Source: Hyphomonadaceae bacterium
Lineage (GTDB): Bacteria > Pseudomonadota > Alphaproteobacteria > Caulobacterales > Aquidulcibacteraceae
Direction of reading: 5' to 3'
Assembly: GCA_019753105.1 (NCBI GenBank)
Contig: JAIELJ010000011.1
Coordinates: 62,001 to 126,000, forward strand
DNA: 64,000 nt
Shown: piece by piece, positions 35,075-44,616 of the stretch
Layout: the number at the start of each line of letters is the position of its first letter
Numbering within the stretch: the first letter of the stretch is position 1
Made by a program: the position numbers and the translations under genes
Notes under the pieces: generated by a model
What the model was told of the DNA's origin: nothing
Seen by the model: only the letters and a program-made list of their open reading frames with translations
Database searches by the model: none

Positions 35075-35758
35075 TCAATCCGCGTCGGCGCGCGGCCGTT
35101 GCGTGGCGATTTCTTCGCCAGTGATCAGGAAATGAATATATTCGGCGATGTTGGTGCCGTGATCGCCGATGCGTTCTAGATTCTTGGCGATGAAGAGCAG
35201 GTGCGCGCACGAGCTGATCATGCGCGGGTCTTCGATCATGTAGGTCAGCAATTCGCGGAAGAGCGAATTGTAGTGCGCGTCGATATTGTCGTCGCCGTGC
35301 CAGACCGCGGTCGCGGCTTGCAGATCCTTGTTCGCATACGCGTCAAGCACTTGCTTCAAGTGCTGGGCTGCGATCTTGCCCATGCGCTCGGCTGAGCGCG
35401 TGAGCTGAATCGGCTCGGCTTGGTTCAAGATCAGCGCACGCTTGGCGATGTTCTTGGCCAGATCGCCGACGCGCTCGAGTTCACCAGCGATACGCCAGGC
35501 GGTGAGCACGACGCGCAGATCCGACGCCATCGGCTGGCGGAGTGCAAACAGCTTGATAGCGCGGCGCTCGATCTCGCGCTGGGCGGCGTCGATCTTGGCG
35601 TCACGCTGCATGACTTGCTGCGCGAGTTCGGTGTCGCGGCGGGCGACGGCGCTCAGCGCGTCGTTGACCGCGGCTTCCGCCAAACCACCCATACGCGCCA
35701 CTTCTTGGGTGATCGCGTCCAGTTCCTCGGAGAAGGCTTTGACTGTGTGTTCGGCCAT
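35075..35758 (-). CDS. phoU: Phosphate transport regulator PhoU
   Basis: 227 aa in two three-helix bundles, each with the E/D-x3-D metal-binding theme (D-A-I-T near 12, and R-I-G-D-H-G-T-N-I-A-E at about 198-208, the PhoU signature). It dampens PhoR signalling through the Pst transporter. The ATG at 35758 begins MAEHTVKAF, the usual PhoU start; a longer GTG start at 35818 would overlap the PstB end region and adds a non-homologous tail. Between pstB and phoB. Confidence 0.95.
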   Translation of the reverse strand: MAEHTVKAFSEELDAITQEVARMGGLAEAAVNDALSAVARRDTELAQQVMQRDAKIDAAQREIERRAIKLFALRQPMASDLRVVLTAWRIAGELERVGDLAKNIAKRALILNQAEPIQLTRSAERMGKIAAQHLKQVLDAYANKDLQAATAVWHGDDNIDAHYNSLFRELLTYMIEDPRMISSCAHLLFIAKNLERIGDHGTNIAEYIHFLITGEEIATQRPRADAD

Positions 35759-35824
35759 ACTTGCTTTCACCCGGCGGGCAAGCGCCGGAGCGCTGGTTGT
35801 ACGTTTCGGCGCAGCCACGACAGC

Positions 35825-36685
35825 TTAGCCAAACCTACCCGTAATATAGTCTTGCGTGCGCGAGTCGCGCGGGTTGGTGAAGATTTCTTCGGTCGGGCCG
35901 GTCTCAACCAGCTTGCCCATGTGGAAGAACGCGGTCTTTTGCGACACGCGCGCAGCTTGCGCCATCGAGTGCGTAACGATGATGATCGTGTAATTGCCGC
36001 GCAATTCGTCGATCAGTTCTTCGATCTTGGCAGTGGCGATCGGATCGAGCGCCGAGCACGGCTCGTCCATCAGGATGATGTCAGGGTTCACGGCCACGGT
36101 GCGGGCGATGACCAAACGCTGTTGCTGACCGCCCGAGAGGCCGGTGCCGGGCTGCAGCAGGCGATCCTTCACCTCTTCCCAGAGGCCGGCGCGCTTCAGC
36201 GACTTTTCGACCACGACATCCATATCGGCCTTCGACTTGGCCATGCCGTGGATGCGCGGGCCGTAGGCGACGTTTTCGTAGATCGACTTCGGAAACGGGT
36301 TCGGCTTTTGGAAGACCATGCCGACGCGGGTGCGGAGCACGACCGGATCGACATTCTTGCCGTAAGCGTCCTTGCCTTCGATCTGCAGCGTGCCGGTGAC
36401 TTTGCAGCCGTCGATGGTGTCGTTCATGCGGTTGATGCAGCGCAGGAACGTGGTCTTGCCGCAGCCCGAGGGGCCGATGAAGGCTGTGACGGCGCGGTCC
36501 GGAATGTCGATCGAGACATCAAACAGCGCCTGCTTGTCGCCATAGAAGACGTTCACGTCGCGGGCGGAAACCTTGGTCGCCGCGCCAGCAATCGAGCCGG
36601 CGGCGGTCTTCACGGTAGGGGCAGTCATGGCCAGGGCCGGCGGGACTTGCGAACGATCCGCACCAGTCGCTGAAAAATCTTCCAT
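35825..36685 (-). CDS. pstB: Phosphate import ATPase PstB
   Basis: 286 aa. Walker [10 protein letters not shown] near 69-77, Q-loop V-F-Q-K-P-N-P-F-P, signature L-S-G-G-Q-Q-Q, Walker [14 protein letters not shown]-loop T-H-S-M. The C-S-A-L-D variant after Walker B is the PstB mark. The start at 36685 (AAGGG six bases upstream) leaves an N-terminal extension of about 40 residues before the ABC domain; an internal ATG at 36628 is an alternative. The permease genes pstC and pstA and the binding protein pstS are not beside it. Confidence 0.95.
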   Translation of the reverse strand: MEDFSATGADRSQVPPALAMTAPTVKTAAGSIAGAATKVSARDVNVFYGDKQALFDVSIDIPDRAVTAFIGPSGCGKTTFLRCINRMNDTIDGCKVTGTLQIEGKDAYGKNVDPVVLRTRVGMVFQKPNPFPKSIYENVAYGPRIHGMAKSKADMDVVVEKSLKRAGLWEEVKDRLLQPGTGLSGGQQQRLVIARTVAVNPDIILMDEPCSALDPIATAKIEELIDELRGNYTIIIVTHSMAQAARVSQKTAFFHMGKLVETGPTEEIFTNPRDSRTQDYITGRFG

Positions 36686-36752
36686 TTTCAACCCTTTATA
36701 CCCTGGCGTACCGACACGCGAGTCGCGCCGCTTTTGCCCACATGCGCTTCTT

Positions 36753-36770
36753 ACGGACGTTTTGTGACAG
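36753..36770 (-). promoter_or_regulatory. Candidate Pho box upstream of pstB
   Basis: On the minus strand this reads CTGTCAC-AAAA-CGTCCGT: the first half matches the alphaproteobacterial PhoB half-site CTGTCA(T/C) perfectly, the second is degenerate. It lies about 70 bp before the pstB start in the phoR-pstB gap, so pstB-phoU-phoB may have its own PhoB-controlled promoter. Confidence 0.5.
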
Positions 36771-36797
36771 CGCCGTGAAATGAGCCCATCCGAAGCC

Positions 36798-38132
36798 TCA
36801 ATCCTCCTCCGCCAATTGCACATAGGCGGCGAAGGCTGAGCCCTTGCCCTGCTGGCTTTCGACCAGCAGGCCGCCGCGGTGGCGGTTGACGATGTGCTTA
36901 ACGATCGCGAGCCCAAGGCCCGTGCCGCCGCGTTCGTTGCCCAATTCCCGCTCGACCCGGAAGAAGCGCTCGCCGAGGCGCGGCAGGAAGTGGCGATCGA
37001 CGCCCGGGCCGCAATCCTCGACGCGGACATAGGCATAGGAGCGGTTGGCGACGGCGGCCGGCGTGAGCAAGGCCGCGCGGCCGGCTTCGTCCCATCGGCG
37101 GCCCGCGGCTTGCGCGGTTTCCTCGCGGTCGCCGCCGCGCGCGATCTCGACGCGGACCACGCCCTCCTTCGGCGTGTATTTGATCGCGTTATCGATCAAA
37201 TTCTGCACCACCTGCGCGAGTTGGAAACGCTCGCCGACAACGCCTAGACCATCCGCTGGCGCGACAAGCTCGATCCGCACCCCGCGCTCGGCGGCAACCG
37301 GGTTGAGCGCGTCCACCACCTCACGCGCAACGGCCACGAGATCGGCGCGATCGGATGGTGGCACGTGTTCATCGAGTTCGATGCGCGAAAGCGATAAAAG
37401 GTCGGCGATAAGCCGGCGCATGCGATCGGCCTGCACCTGCATCATGCCAAGAAAACGGTCGCGTTCCTCAGCATTATCGCGCGCTGGGCCCGCGATGGTT
37501 TCGATCAGCAATGTGAGCGACGCGAGCGGCGTGCGCAGTTCGTGGCTCGCATTTGCGAGGAAGTCGGCGCGCATGCGTTCGGTGCTGATTCTTGCGGTTT
37601 GATCGTGAAAAACCAGCATTGCGGCGCGGTCGGCGCCCCAGGTGACCGGCGCAACATAACAGCGTGTGTGGCGCGCGCCTTGGGTGGAGCTTTCGTATTC
37701 GACAGCACGCGTGCCGCCTTCATGCACAGCGGCTTGCACCGCTTCGAGCACATCCGGGTGACGCAGAACGGAGGTCAGAAACTGGCCACGCGCTTCGAAC
37801 TGCATTTGCCGGCGGGCGGCGGCGTTTGAGCCGACAATACGGCTTTGTGCATCAACGAGCAGCGCCGGATCGGGCAACGCCTCCAGCAACGGCGTAAGCT
37901 CGCCCAAGCCGACGAGTTCGATCTCGTCATTGGTCGGCGCAATGGTGAAGCGGCGCGCTTCCTTGATCGTCCAATAGGCGGCGGCGATCGCGAGCACCAT
38001 GAGCACGGCGGCCGCGCCGTCGGTGGCGAACGCGAACAAAAGCGCCAAAGCCGCCAGCGCGCCGGTCGCCCAGGCGAGCGCGGGGATGCGTTCTAGCCGC
38101 CAGCGCGCTGAAGGGAGTCTGTCCATCGCCAT
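36798..38132 (-). CDS. phoR: Phosphate regulon sensor histidine kinase PhoR
   Basis: 444 aa. Two short transmembrane helices at about 20-38 and 41-55 with almost no periplasmic loop, as in PhoR; a PAS-like domain at about 75-185; H-box [10 protein letters not shown] with His197; then N-box [10 protein letters not shown]-box and G-box G-G-T-G-L-G-L-A. The ATPase domain carries an insertion of about 30 residues ([15 protein letters not shown] and on) between N- and D-boxes. It lies 112 bp upstream of pstB; together with the neighbours the call is PhoR rather than a generic kinase. Confidence 0.9.
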   Translation of the reverse strand: MAMDRLPSARWRLERIPALAWATGALAALALLFAFATDGAAAVLMVLAIAAAYWTIKEARRFTIAPTNDEIELVGLGELTPLLEALPDPALLVDAQSRIVGSNAAARRQMQFEARGQFLTSVLRHPDVLEAVQAAVHEGGTRAVEYESSTQGARHTRCYVAPVTWGADRAAMLVFHDQTARISTERMRADFLANASHELRTPLASLTLLIETIAGPARDNAEERDRFLGMMQVQADRMRRLIADLLSLSRIELDEHVPPSDRADLVAVAREVVDALNPVAAERGVRIELVAPADGLGVVGERFQLAQVVQNLIDNAIKYTPKEGVVRVEIARGGDREETAQAAGRRWDEAGRAALLTPAAVANRSYAYVRVEDCGPGVDRHFLPRLGERFFRVERELGNERGGTGLGLAIVKHIVNRHRGGLLVESQQGKGSAFAAYVQLAEED

Positions 38133-38386
38133 GAAGAGCCGGGCTTAGGCCGCGCGTCCGCCGGCTGCAATGTCGGGACTAATCCGATTAGAACGTCTTG
38201 ACCGTATCGGCTGACTAAATGCTGGAGCCGGACCCCAGGGACGCATCCAAAAGGCCATTTGCCGGCATCCCAGGTCTGAACGGGGAGAAATAGCCGGACT
38301 GTCGATCTCGGGTAACATTATCGAAATTCAATATTCTTTTATTGACTTTCGATGGGGTTCCGATAGGCCGTCGGGTGTGAGGGACG

Positions 38387-39823
38387 ATGAAAAACGGGGT
38401 GCGTTTTTGGATCGGCATGAGCCTGCTGGCTGCGGCGGGATCATGCGCGAGCGGGCGCGGGCTTCCACCCGAGCCGGACACTTATGTCGCCGCCGATGCA
38501 ATCGGCGCGGAGCGCGCGGCTGAACTGGCCGCTTCGCCTGCATCGACATGGCTCGACGATCTAAACGCACCCGAAATGTCTGCGCTCGCGCGTGAGGCGC
38601 TCGCGGGCAGTCCCGATCTGCAAATCGTGGAAGCAAATTATCGCGCGGCGCGCTGGCGCGCGCGCGGCGCCATCGGCGGCAATCTGCTGCCGAGCTTGAA
38701 CGTGGGACTCGATGCGTCGCGCTCAGAGACGCCAACACTAACCGATGCGCGCATCCGCGAGGATTTGTTGACATCGAGCGTTGTCGCCAGTTGGGAGATC
38801 GATCTTTGGGGCCGGCTCACGGCGAACACGCTCGCCACCAACCTCAACGCCAACGCCTTGCGTGAAGATCTGAACGGCGCACGCATTTCGATCGCCGGTC
38901 AAGCAGCGCGCGGCTGGGTGTCGCTTCTCGAAGCGCAGCAATTGATGGCGCTTGCGGAAGAAGATTTGCAGACCCGCGAGCGCGCGCTCGATCTGACACA
39001 GCGCCGCTATGATGCGGGCATCGCCACATCGCTGGCGCTGCGCACGGCGCGCAGCCAAGTCGCGTCAGCGCGGGCGTTCCGTGCGCAAGCGCAGGACTCG
39101 TTGCTCATCGCCTCGCGGCGTTTGCAAGAATTGCTGGGCCGCTATCCCGACGGCTCGCTGCGTGCTGAGGGCGATTTGCCAACCTTGGAAGCAATCGCGG
39201 CTGCCGGCGCACCAGCCGATCTGCTCGAGCGTCGCCCAGACGTGCTCGCCTCTGAAGATCGCCTGCGCGCGGCTGGTTTCCGCGTGCACGCAGCCCGCAC
39301 AGCTTTGCTGCCCCGCCTCACGCTGCGCGGCAGCGCCGGCGCCACCGACTTCGGACCCGATCACTCGTTCGACAATATCGACGATAGCGCCAACATGATC
39401 ACCAACATTGTGGGCGGCCTCACCATGCCGATCTTCAATGGCGGCGCCCTGTTGGCGGAATCGCGCGCCAGCGTGAACGATCGCCGCGCCGCCGCTTCCG
39501 ATTACGTGCGCACCACGCTCGCCGCCTGGCGCGAAGTCGAAGCTTCAATCAGTGCTGATCAGAGCCTCGAAGTGCGCGAACGCGAGTTCGGCGTCGCCGC
39601 CGACGAAGCGCGCGAAGCGCAAGCGCTCGCCGAACGCGAGTATGCGCGCGGCGTCGCCACTTTGTTTGAACTGATTGACGCATACACCCGCCGCATCGAC
39701 GCAGAGCGCGGCCTGATTTCGGCACGCGCAGATCGCGTCGCCAACCGCATATCCTACCACGTCGCCCTTGGCGGCGGCGCGCGGACGGGCGGCATCGACG
39801 AAGAACGGGAAGCCGTCCAATGA
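38387..39823 (+). CDS. RND efflux outer-membrane lipoprotein (NodT/OprM type)
   Basis: 478 aa. The start MKNGVRFWIGMSLLAAAGSCASG holds a lipoprotein signal with A-G-S-C. Two OEP (outer-membrane efflux protein) domains form long helical hairpins and beta-strands: D-L-Q-I-V-E-A-N-Y-R-A-A-R near 83, A-A-R-G-W-V-S-L near 174, L-L-E-R-R-P-D-V-L near 279 (a TolC-family hallmark) and the second repeat's A-W-R-E-V-E near 383. It is the outer channel of the tripartite pump encoded next; its stop overlaps the adaptor start (ATGA). The AT-rich stretch before the gene (38320-38345) probably carries the promoter, but no clean boxes are seen. Confidence 0.92.
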   Translation: MKNGVRFWIGMSLLAAAGSCASGRGLPPEPDTYVAADAIGAERAAELAASPASTWLDDLNAPEMSALAREALAGSPDLQIVEANYRAARWRARGAIGGNLLPSLNVGLDASRSETPTLTDARIREDLLTSSVVASWEIDLWGRLTANTLATNLNANALREDLNGARISIAGQAARGWVSLLEAQQLMALAEEDLQTRERALDLTQRRYDAGIATSLALRTARSQVASARAFRAQAQDSLLIASRRLQELLGRYPDGSLRAEGDLPTLEAIAAAGAPADLLERRPDVLASEDRLRAAGFRVHAARTALLPRLTLRGSAGATDFGPDHSFDNIDDSANMITNIVGGLTMPIFNGGALLAESRASVNDRRAAASDYVRTTLAAWREVEASISADQSLEVREREFGVAADEAREAQALAEREYARGVATLFELIDAYTRRIDAERGLISARADRVANRISYHVALGGGARTGGIDEEREAVQ

Positions 39824-41127
39824 ACAAGATGGACCTCAACATGACGTCGCAAGCTGCTGAAGAAGAGAACAAGCCCGCGGGCTTTCTCGGCACGGTGAAG
39901 CGCATTCTTATTTTTGCGCTGCCGCTGGTGGTCATCGCCGGCTTCATCGCGCTTTTCGTGCTCGTGCTGGCGACAGGGCCGCGTCCGAAGGAAAAGGACA
40001 ACACCGCCCATCCGCCGGCGGTGCAATTCGCGACCGCGCAAGCGCGGCCGACGACGATCGGCATTACGGTGCAAGGCGAAGCAAGCCCGCGCAACGAAGC
40101 AACGCTCGCCGCGCAAGTGGCGGGACGTGTTGTTTGGGTGAGCCCGAACTTCTCGGCCGGCGGCGCCTTCCGCGAAGGCGAAGTCATCCTCCGCATCGAC
40201 GCAGCCGATTATCAATTGGCTGCAGTGCGCGCGCGTGCGCAGGTGGCGCAAGCCGAGGAAGCGCTGGCGCGCGAAGAAGCTGAATCCGAACTCGCACGCC
40301 AAGACTGGCAAGCGCTGGGCCGTGGCGAGCCAACGCCGCTGGCGGTGCGCGAGCCGCAATTGGCGCAAGCGCGTGCGCAACTCGCATCGGCGCAAGCAGC
40401 TTTGCGCTCGGCTGAACTCGATCTTTCACGCGCGTCAATTCGTGCGCCGTTCACCGGCCGTATCCGCGAGCGCCGCGCCAATGTCGGCGACTATGTCGGC
40501 CCCTCGTCGCCGGTCGCCGTCATGTTCGACACCAGCTCGATGGAAATTCGTGTGCCGCTGACGGATTCTGATCTGACGGCGATGCGCTTGCCTGTCGGCT
40601 TCACGGCGACCGCCGCGAATGCTGGCCCGCGCGCTGAAGTCAGCAGCGTGATGGGCGGGCGCATCCAGACGTGGGAAGGCCGGCTCGTTCGCACCGAGGC
40701 TTCGATCGATGCGCGTACGCGCCTCGTCTATGGCGTCGTCGAAGTCCGGGACCCGTTTGCTACGACTCACGCCGCCCCGCTCGCGCCCGGCATGTTCGTG
40801 ACCGCGCGCCTGCAGGGCTCGGGCAGCGAAAATCTCGTGGCCGCGCCGCGCAACGCCCTGAAGCGCAACGAGTACGTCTACGTCATCACCGCCGACAACA
40901 CGATCCAAGTGCGCCAAGTGCGCCCGGCGCAAACGACGGCGGACGAAGTGCTGTTCCGCGACGGCGTCGCCGACGGCGAGCGGCTTGTTGTGTCGGTGTT
41001 GTCGCAACCGCGCGAAGGCATGGCGGTGACGCCGATCGCCAGCGCAGCGCAGGAAGCCGAAGCAGCCGCTGCCGCTGAGGCCGCACCTGCTGCGCAACCA
41101 CAAGAACAGTTGGACATCCGTCAATAG
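39820..41127 (+). CDS. RND efflux periplasmic adaptor (membrane fusion protein)
   Basis: 435 aa. N-terminal transmembrane helix (about 26-48), then the barrel-sandwich halves: G-E-A-S-P-R-N-E-A-T-L-A-A-Q-V-A-G-R-V near 85-103 and I-R-A-P-F-T-G-R-I-R-E-R near 206-217, the lipoyl-like motif, with an Ala/Glu-rich helical hairpin between them. Ends with an Ala/Glu/Gln-rich tail. It bridges the inner pump and the outer channel. Overlaps the channel gene by four bases and is 27 bp before the pump gene. Confidence 0.92.
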   Translation: MNKMDLNMTSQAAEEENKPAGFLGTVKRILIFALPLVVIAGFIALFVLVLATGPRPKEKDNTAHPPAVQFATAQARPTTIGITVQGEASPRNEATLAAQVAGRVVWVSPNFSAGGAFREGEVILRIDAADYQLAAVRARAQVAQAEEALAREEAESELARQDWQALGRGEPTPLAVREPQLAQARAQLASAQAALRSAELDLSRASIRAPFTGRIRERRANVGDYVGPSSPVAVMFDTSSMEIRVPLTDSDLTAMRLPVGFTATAANAGPRAEVSSVMGGRIQTWEGRLVRTEASIDARTRLVYGVVEVRDPFATTHAAPLAPGMFVTARLQGSGSENLVAAPRNALKRNEYVYVITADNTIQVRQVRPAQTTADEVLFRDGVADGERLVVSVLSQPREGMAVTPIASAAQEAEAAAAAEAAPAAQPQEQLDIRQ

Positions 41128-41154
41128 CGCCGGACGAGCGCTAGGAGCGAAGAC

Positions 41155-44100
41155 ATGAAGGGCTTGGTCGATTGGTGGGGTCGTAACCCCGTCGCCGGCA
41201 ATCTGCTGATGATCGCGTGCGCGATCGCCGGCCTCCTCTCTTTCTTCAACATGGAGAAAGAGTTCTGGCCGCCGGGACGCGGCAACAGCGTCTACATCCA
41301 GGCTGCATGGCCGGGGGCGAGCCCCGAGGACATGGAGAGCCAGGTCACCGTCCGTATCGAAGAGGCAGTGGCTACGCTCGACGGCGTGAATTGGGTGCGT
41401 TCGCGTTCCAGCGAAGGCTTCGCCTGGGTCAATCTCAGCGTCTCTTCCAGCGTCGATATCGACGCCATGACTGCCGAAGCGCGCTCGCTGGTCGATGCAA
41501 TTTCCGGCTTGCCGCCGGGCATGGAGCCGATCCGCGTGCAGCGCCAAGTGGGGCGCAATTGGTCAATCATTCTGGGCCTGCATGGCGAGGTCGACGAGCG
41601 CACCCTGCGCGATACAGCCGAGACGCTGCGCGACCGCATTGCCTTGCTGCCGGGCGCCTCGAACACGATTGTCGTCGGCACGCGCTCGCCGGAAGTTTCG
41701 ATCGAAATTTCTGAAGCTTCCTTGCAAGCGTACGGGCTGACCTTCGACGATGTTGCGCGTGCAGTGCGCACGACATCGCTCAACGCCTCTGCGGGCGCGG
41801 TGCGTACGCCGGACGGCAATTTCACGCTCAGCGCACGCAATCTCGCCGACACCCAACTCGATTTCGAAACCATCATCGTGCGTCAGACGCCTGATGGCGG
41901 CGTGGTTCGGTTGAGCGACGTCGCGCGCGTCATCGACGGCTTCCAGGACGTGAACACGTGGTCGCGCATGAACGGCGAGCCGTCCGTGCTGATCGCCGTG
42001 CAGACCGCCGACCAGTTCAACATCTGGGAAACCGATGAGGCTGTGCGGGAATTCCTGACCGAAGCGCGCACCGAATTGCCGGCCGGGATGCAGATCACGA
42101 CCGTCTATAACGAAGCCGAAGACTTCAACGCGCTCCTCGACATCCTGCTCTCGAACGCGATCCAGGGCTTCATCCTGATCTTCGTTCTGCTGATGCTGAC
42201 GCTGCACCCGAAGGTCGCCTTCTGGGCGACGATGGGCGTTGTCGTGGCGTTCACCGGCGCGTTCTTCATTCTGCCCTATGTCGACGTGTCGCTGAACTTC
42301 CTCACCGTGTTCGGCTTCCTGTTGGTGCTCGGCATCATGATCGACGACGCCATCATCGTCGGTGAGGCCGTCTATGAACGCGCCGAACGAGGACAGACCG
42401 GCGTCGACGCCTCGATCCTGGCGACACAATTGGTGCTGAAGCCGGTTATGGCCTCGGTCATCACCACGATGCTGGCGTTCAGCCCGCTCATGCTGATCGA
42501 AGGCGACGTGCGCCAGTTTACGCGCGCGATCTCGATCGTGGTCATGTCGACGCTGTTCTTCTCGCTGGTGGAGTCGCTCCTGATTCTGCCGGCGCACTTG
42601 GCGCACATCCACCCGATCGACCCCAACGGCAGAGGCTTTTGGGGCCGCTTGATGCGTCTGCAGCTTCGCAGCGCCAGTGTCATCGTTTGGGTCGCACGCA
42701 ATCTGCACAAGCCGCTGGCTACAGCGGCGGTGAAGTTGCGCTACCTGACGCTCGCGATTTTTATCGGCATCTTCTTGCTGGCCATCGGCCTAGTGGCGTC
42801 TGGGCGGATCAAACAGACATTCATGCCCGAAGTCGAAGGCGACTTCATGCAAGTGTCGATCGAACTGCCGCAGACGACGCCGTTCTCTCGCATGGAGCAG
42901 ATCGCCGAGCAGCTCGATGCCGCGCGTCTGGCGCTAGAAGCGGAAACGACCGACATCGCCTACGAGGATCCCAATACCGGGCAGATGTCGCGCGGCGTCA
43001 TTCGCTCGTGGAACCAGTCGATCGACGACACCAGTGTGCAAGCGTGGGTGGGCCTGACACCGCCGCAAACGCGCGAGATGCGCTCCAGCGACGTTACACA
43101 GCGGCTCGAAGAGCTGATGGGCGAAGTGCCCGACGCTGATCGCGTGAGCTTCTCGCTCGGCGGCGGCAACGAAGGCAACACCATCGATCTCGCGATCATG
43201 GGCGAGAATCCGGAAGATCTGCGCGCCGCTGTCGATGAAGTGAAAGAACGCCTGCTCCGCTTCGACCAAGTGTCCAGCGTCCGCGATAGCGAAGAAGCAG
43301 CGCAGGAAGAACTCTCCTTCTCGCTGCTGCCGGGCGCTGAGCAATTGGGACTGACGTTGCAGGATGTCACCCGCCAAGTGCGCCAAGCTTATTACGGCGA
43401 AGAAGTGCAGCGACTGCCGCGTGAAGGCGACGAAGTGCGCGTCTATGTCCGCTATCCGCGTGACGATCGCCGCACGCTGGAGAGCCTCGCGTCCTTCCGC
43501 GTACGCACAGCCGATGGCGCCGAAGTGCCGCTGGCCGCGGTTGCCACGTGGGAGTTCCGCCCGGGCGTGACCGGCATCGACCGCCGCCAACGCATGAGCT
43601 CGATCATGGTGACGGCAGAACTCACCGAGGGCGAAGCGCGCGCCAATATCATGCGCACGCTGGAAGACGAGTTCTTCGCCGATCTGGAAGCGCGCTACCC
43701 GTCGGTTACGCGCCGCGCGATCGGCCAAGCGGAAAGCCAAGCCGAGTTCATGAATCAGCTGCAGACGTTCGGTCTGATGGCGCTGTTCGGAATGTACTTC
43801 CTGCTGGCCGTGGTCTTCCGCTCGTACTCACAGCCGGCGCTGATCATGTCGGTGATCCCGTTCGCGTTCGTCGGCGCCGTCGTCGGCCACTTCACGCTCG
43901 GCATCAGCTTCGCGCTCTTCTCCTATTTCGGCATGATCGCGGCGATGGGTGTGGTGGTGAACGACAACGTCGTGCTCCTAAACCGCGCCAACCAAATCCG
44001 CGGCTATTTCATGCTCCGGCGCCGCGGCGCTGGCGGCGCATTGCCGGAAGGCGAGACCGCACTCGAGCATGCTGGGCCGAATGGAGAGGCGTTCGAGGTC

Positions 44101-44586
44101 ATCAGCCTCGATGAAGAGTTGGAAATCGAGGAAGACGATCTGCGCGCCGCCATCGGGGGCAATTTCGCCAAGAGCACACCGATGGAGCTGCGCTCCAGCC
44201 ACCATCACATGGTCTGGGAAAAGAGCGACCTGCGCGAGCGCACCGAAGCGCTTGAGGCGGCGGGGTTCCAATTGGTGCGCGTGCGCGCCGAATACGGGAT
44301 CATCGGCGCCTCGGTGTCACGCTTCCGTCAGATCTTCCTGACTTCGATCACTGAGTTTACCGCCCTCCTCCCGATGCTGCTGGAAAACGCGGCCATCGTG
44401 CAGTTCCTGAAGCCGATGGCTCTGGCGCTGGCGTTCGGCGTGCTTCTCTGCATGCCGGTCACATTGCTCTTGACTCCCGCCCTCTACATGATCGGCGTGG
44501 ATATCAAGCGGGGTGTTTCTGGGGTGGTGGGCTTCTACGGTCGGCTTTATGGTGGCCGCCGAGACAAGCTCGCGGCTGCTGAATAA
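41155..44586 (+). CDS. RND efflux pump, inner-membrane permease (AcrB/HAE1-like) with cytoplasmic insertion
   Basis: 1143 aa, about 100 longer than typical AcrB homologues. Twelve helices are expected; TM4 holds the proton-relay pair G-I-M-I-D-D (Asp397, Asp398). In TM10 the relay motif is V-V-V-N-D-N (N936, D937), followed by V-V-L-L-N-R-A-N-Q-I-R. Usually about 25 residues separate this from the next helix (R-F-R-x-I-x-L-T-S-x-T); here there are about 110 (from about 945 to 1054), rich in Glu, His and Arg, with S-S-H-H-H-M-V-W. The pump extrudes hydrophobic drugs or other compounds; substrate not readable. Third gene of the operon. Confidence 0.92.
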   Translation: MKGLVDWWGRNPVAGNLLMIACAIAGLLSFFNMEKEFWPPGRGNSVYIQAAWPGASPEDMESQVTVRIEEAVATLDGVNWVRSRSSEGFAWVNLSVSSSVDIDAMTAEARSLVDAISGLPPGMEPIRVQRQVGRNWSIILGLHGEVDERTLRDTAETLRDRIALLPGASNTIVVGTRSPEVSIEISEASLQAYGLTFDDVARAVRTTSLNASAGAVRTPDGNFTLSARNLADTQLDFETIIVRQTPDGGVVRLSDVARVIDGFQDVNTWSRMNGEPSVLIAVQTADQFNIWETDEAVREFLTEARTELPAGMQITTVYNEAEDFNALLDILLSNAIQGFILIFVLLMLTLHPKVAFWATMGVVVAFTGAFFILPYVDVSLNFLTVFGFLLVLGIMIDDAIIVGEAVYERAERGQTGVDASILATQLVLKPVMASVITTMLAFSPLMLIEGDVRQFTRAISIVVMSTLFFSLVESLLILPAHLAHIHPIDPNGRGFWGRLMRLQLRSASVIVWVARNLHKPLATAAVKLRYLTLAIFIGIFLLAIGLVASGRIKQTFMPEVEGDFMQVSIELPQTTPFSRMEQIAEQLDAARLALEAETTDIAYEDPNTGQMSRGVIRSWNQSIDDTSVQAWVGLTPPQTREMRSSDVTQRLEELMGEVPDADRVSFSLGGGNEGNTIDLAIMGENPEDLRAAVDEVKERLLRFDQVSSVRDSEEAAQEELSFSLLPGAEQLGLTLQDVTRQVRQAYYGEEVQRLPREGDEVRVYVRYPRDDRRTLESLASFRVRTADGAEVPLAAVATWEFRPGVTGIDRRQRMSSIMVTAELTEGEARANIMRTLEDEFFADLEARYPSVTRRAIGQAESQAEFMNQLQTFGLMALFGMYFLLAVVFRSYSQPALIMSVIPFAFVGAVVGHFTLGISFALFSYFGMIAAMGVVVNDNVVLLNRANQIRGYFMLRRRGAGGALPEGETALEHAGPNGEAFEVISLDEELEIEEDDLRAAIGGNFAKSTPMELRSSHHHMVWEKSDLRERTEALEAAGFQLVRVRAEYGIIGASVSRFRQIFLTSITEFTALLPMLLENAAIVQFLKPMALALAFGVLLCMPVTLLLTPALYMIGVDIKRGVSGVVGFYGRLYGGRRDKLAAAE

Positions 44587-44616
44587 GCCCTGCCGCAAGG
44601 TCATTCGGAGGACTAC

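Noticed and set aside
35420-36673. 417-aa frame antisense to phoU and pstB
   Set aside because: Spans two well-identified genes on the other strand; shadow frame.
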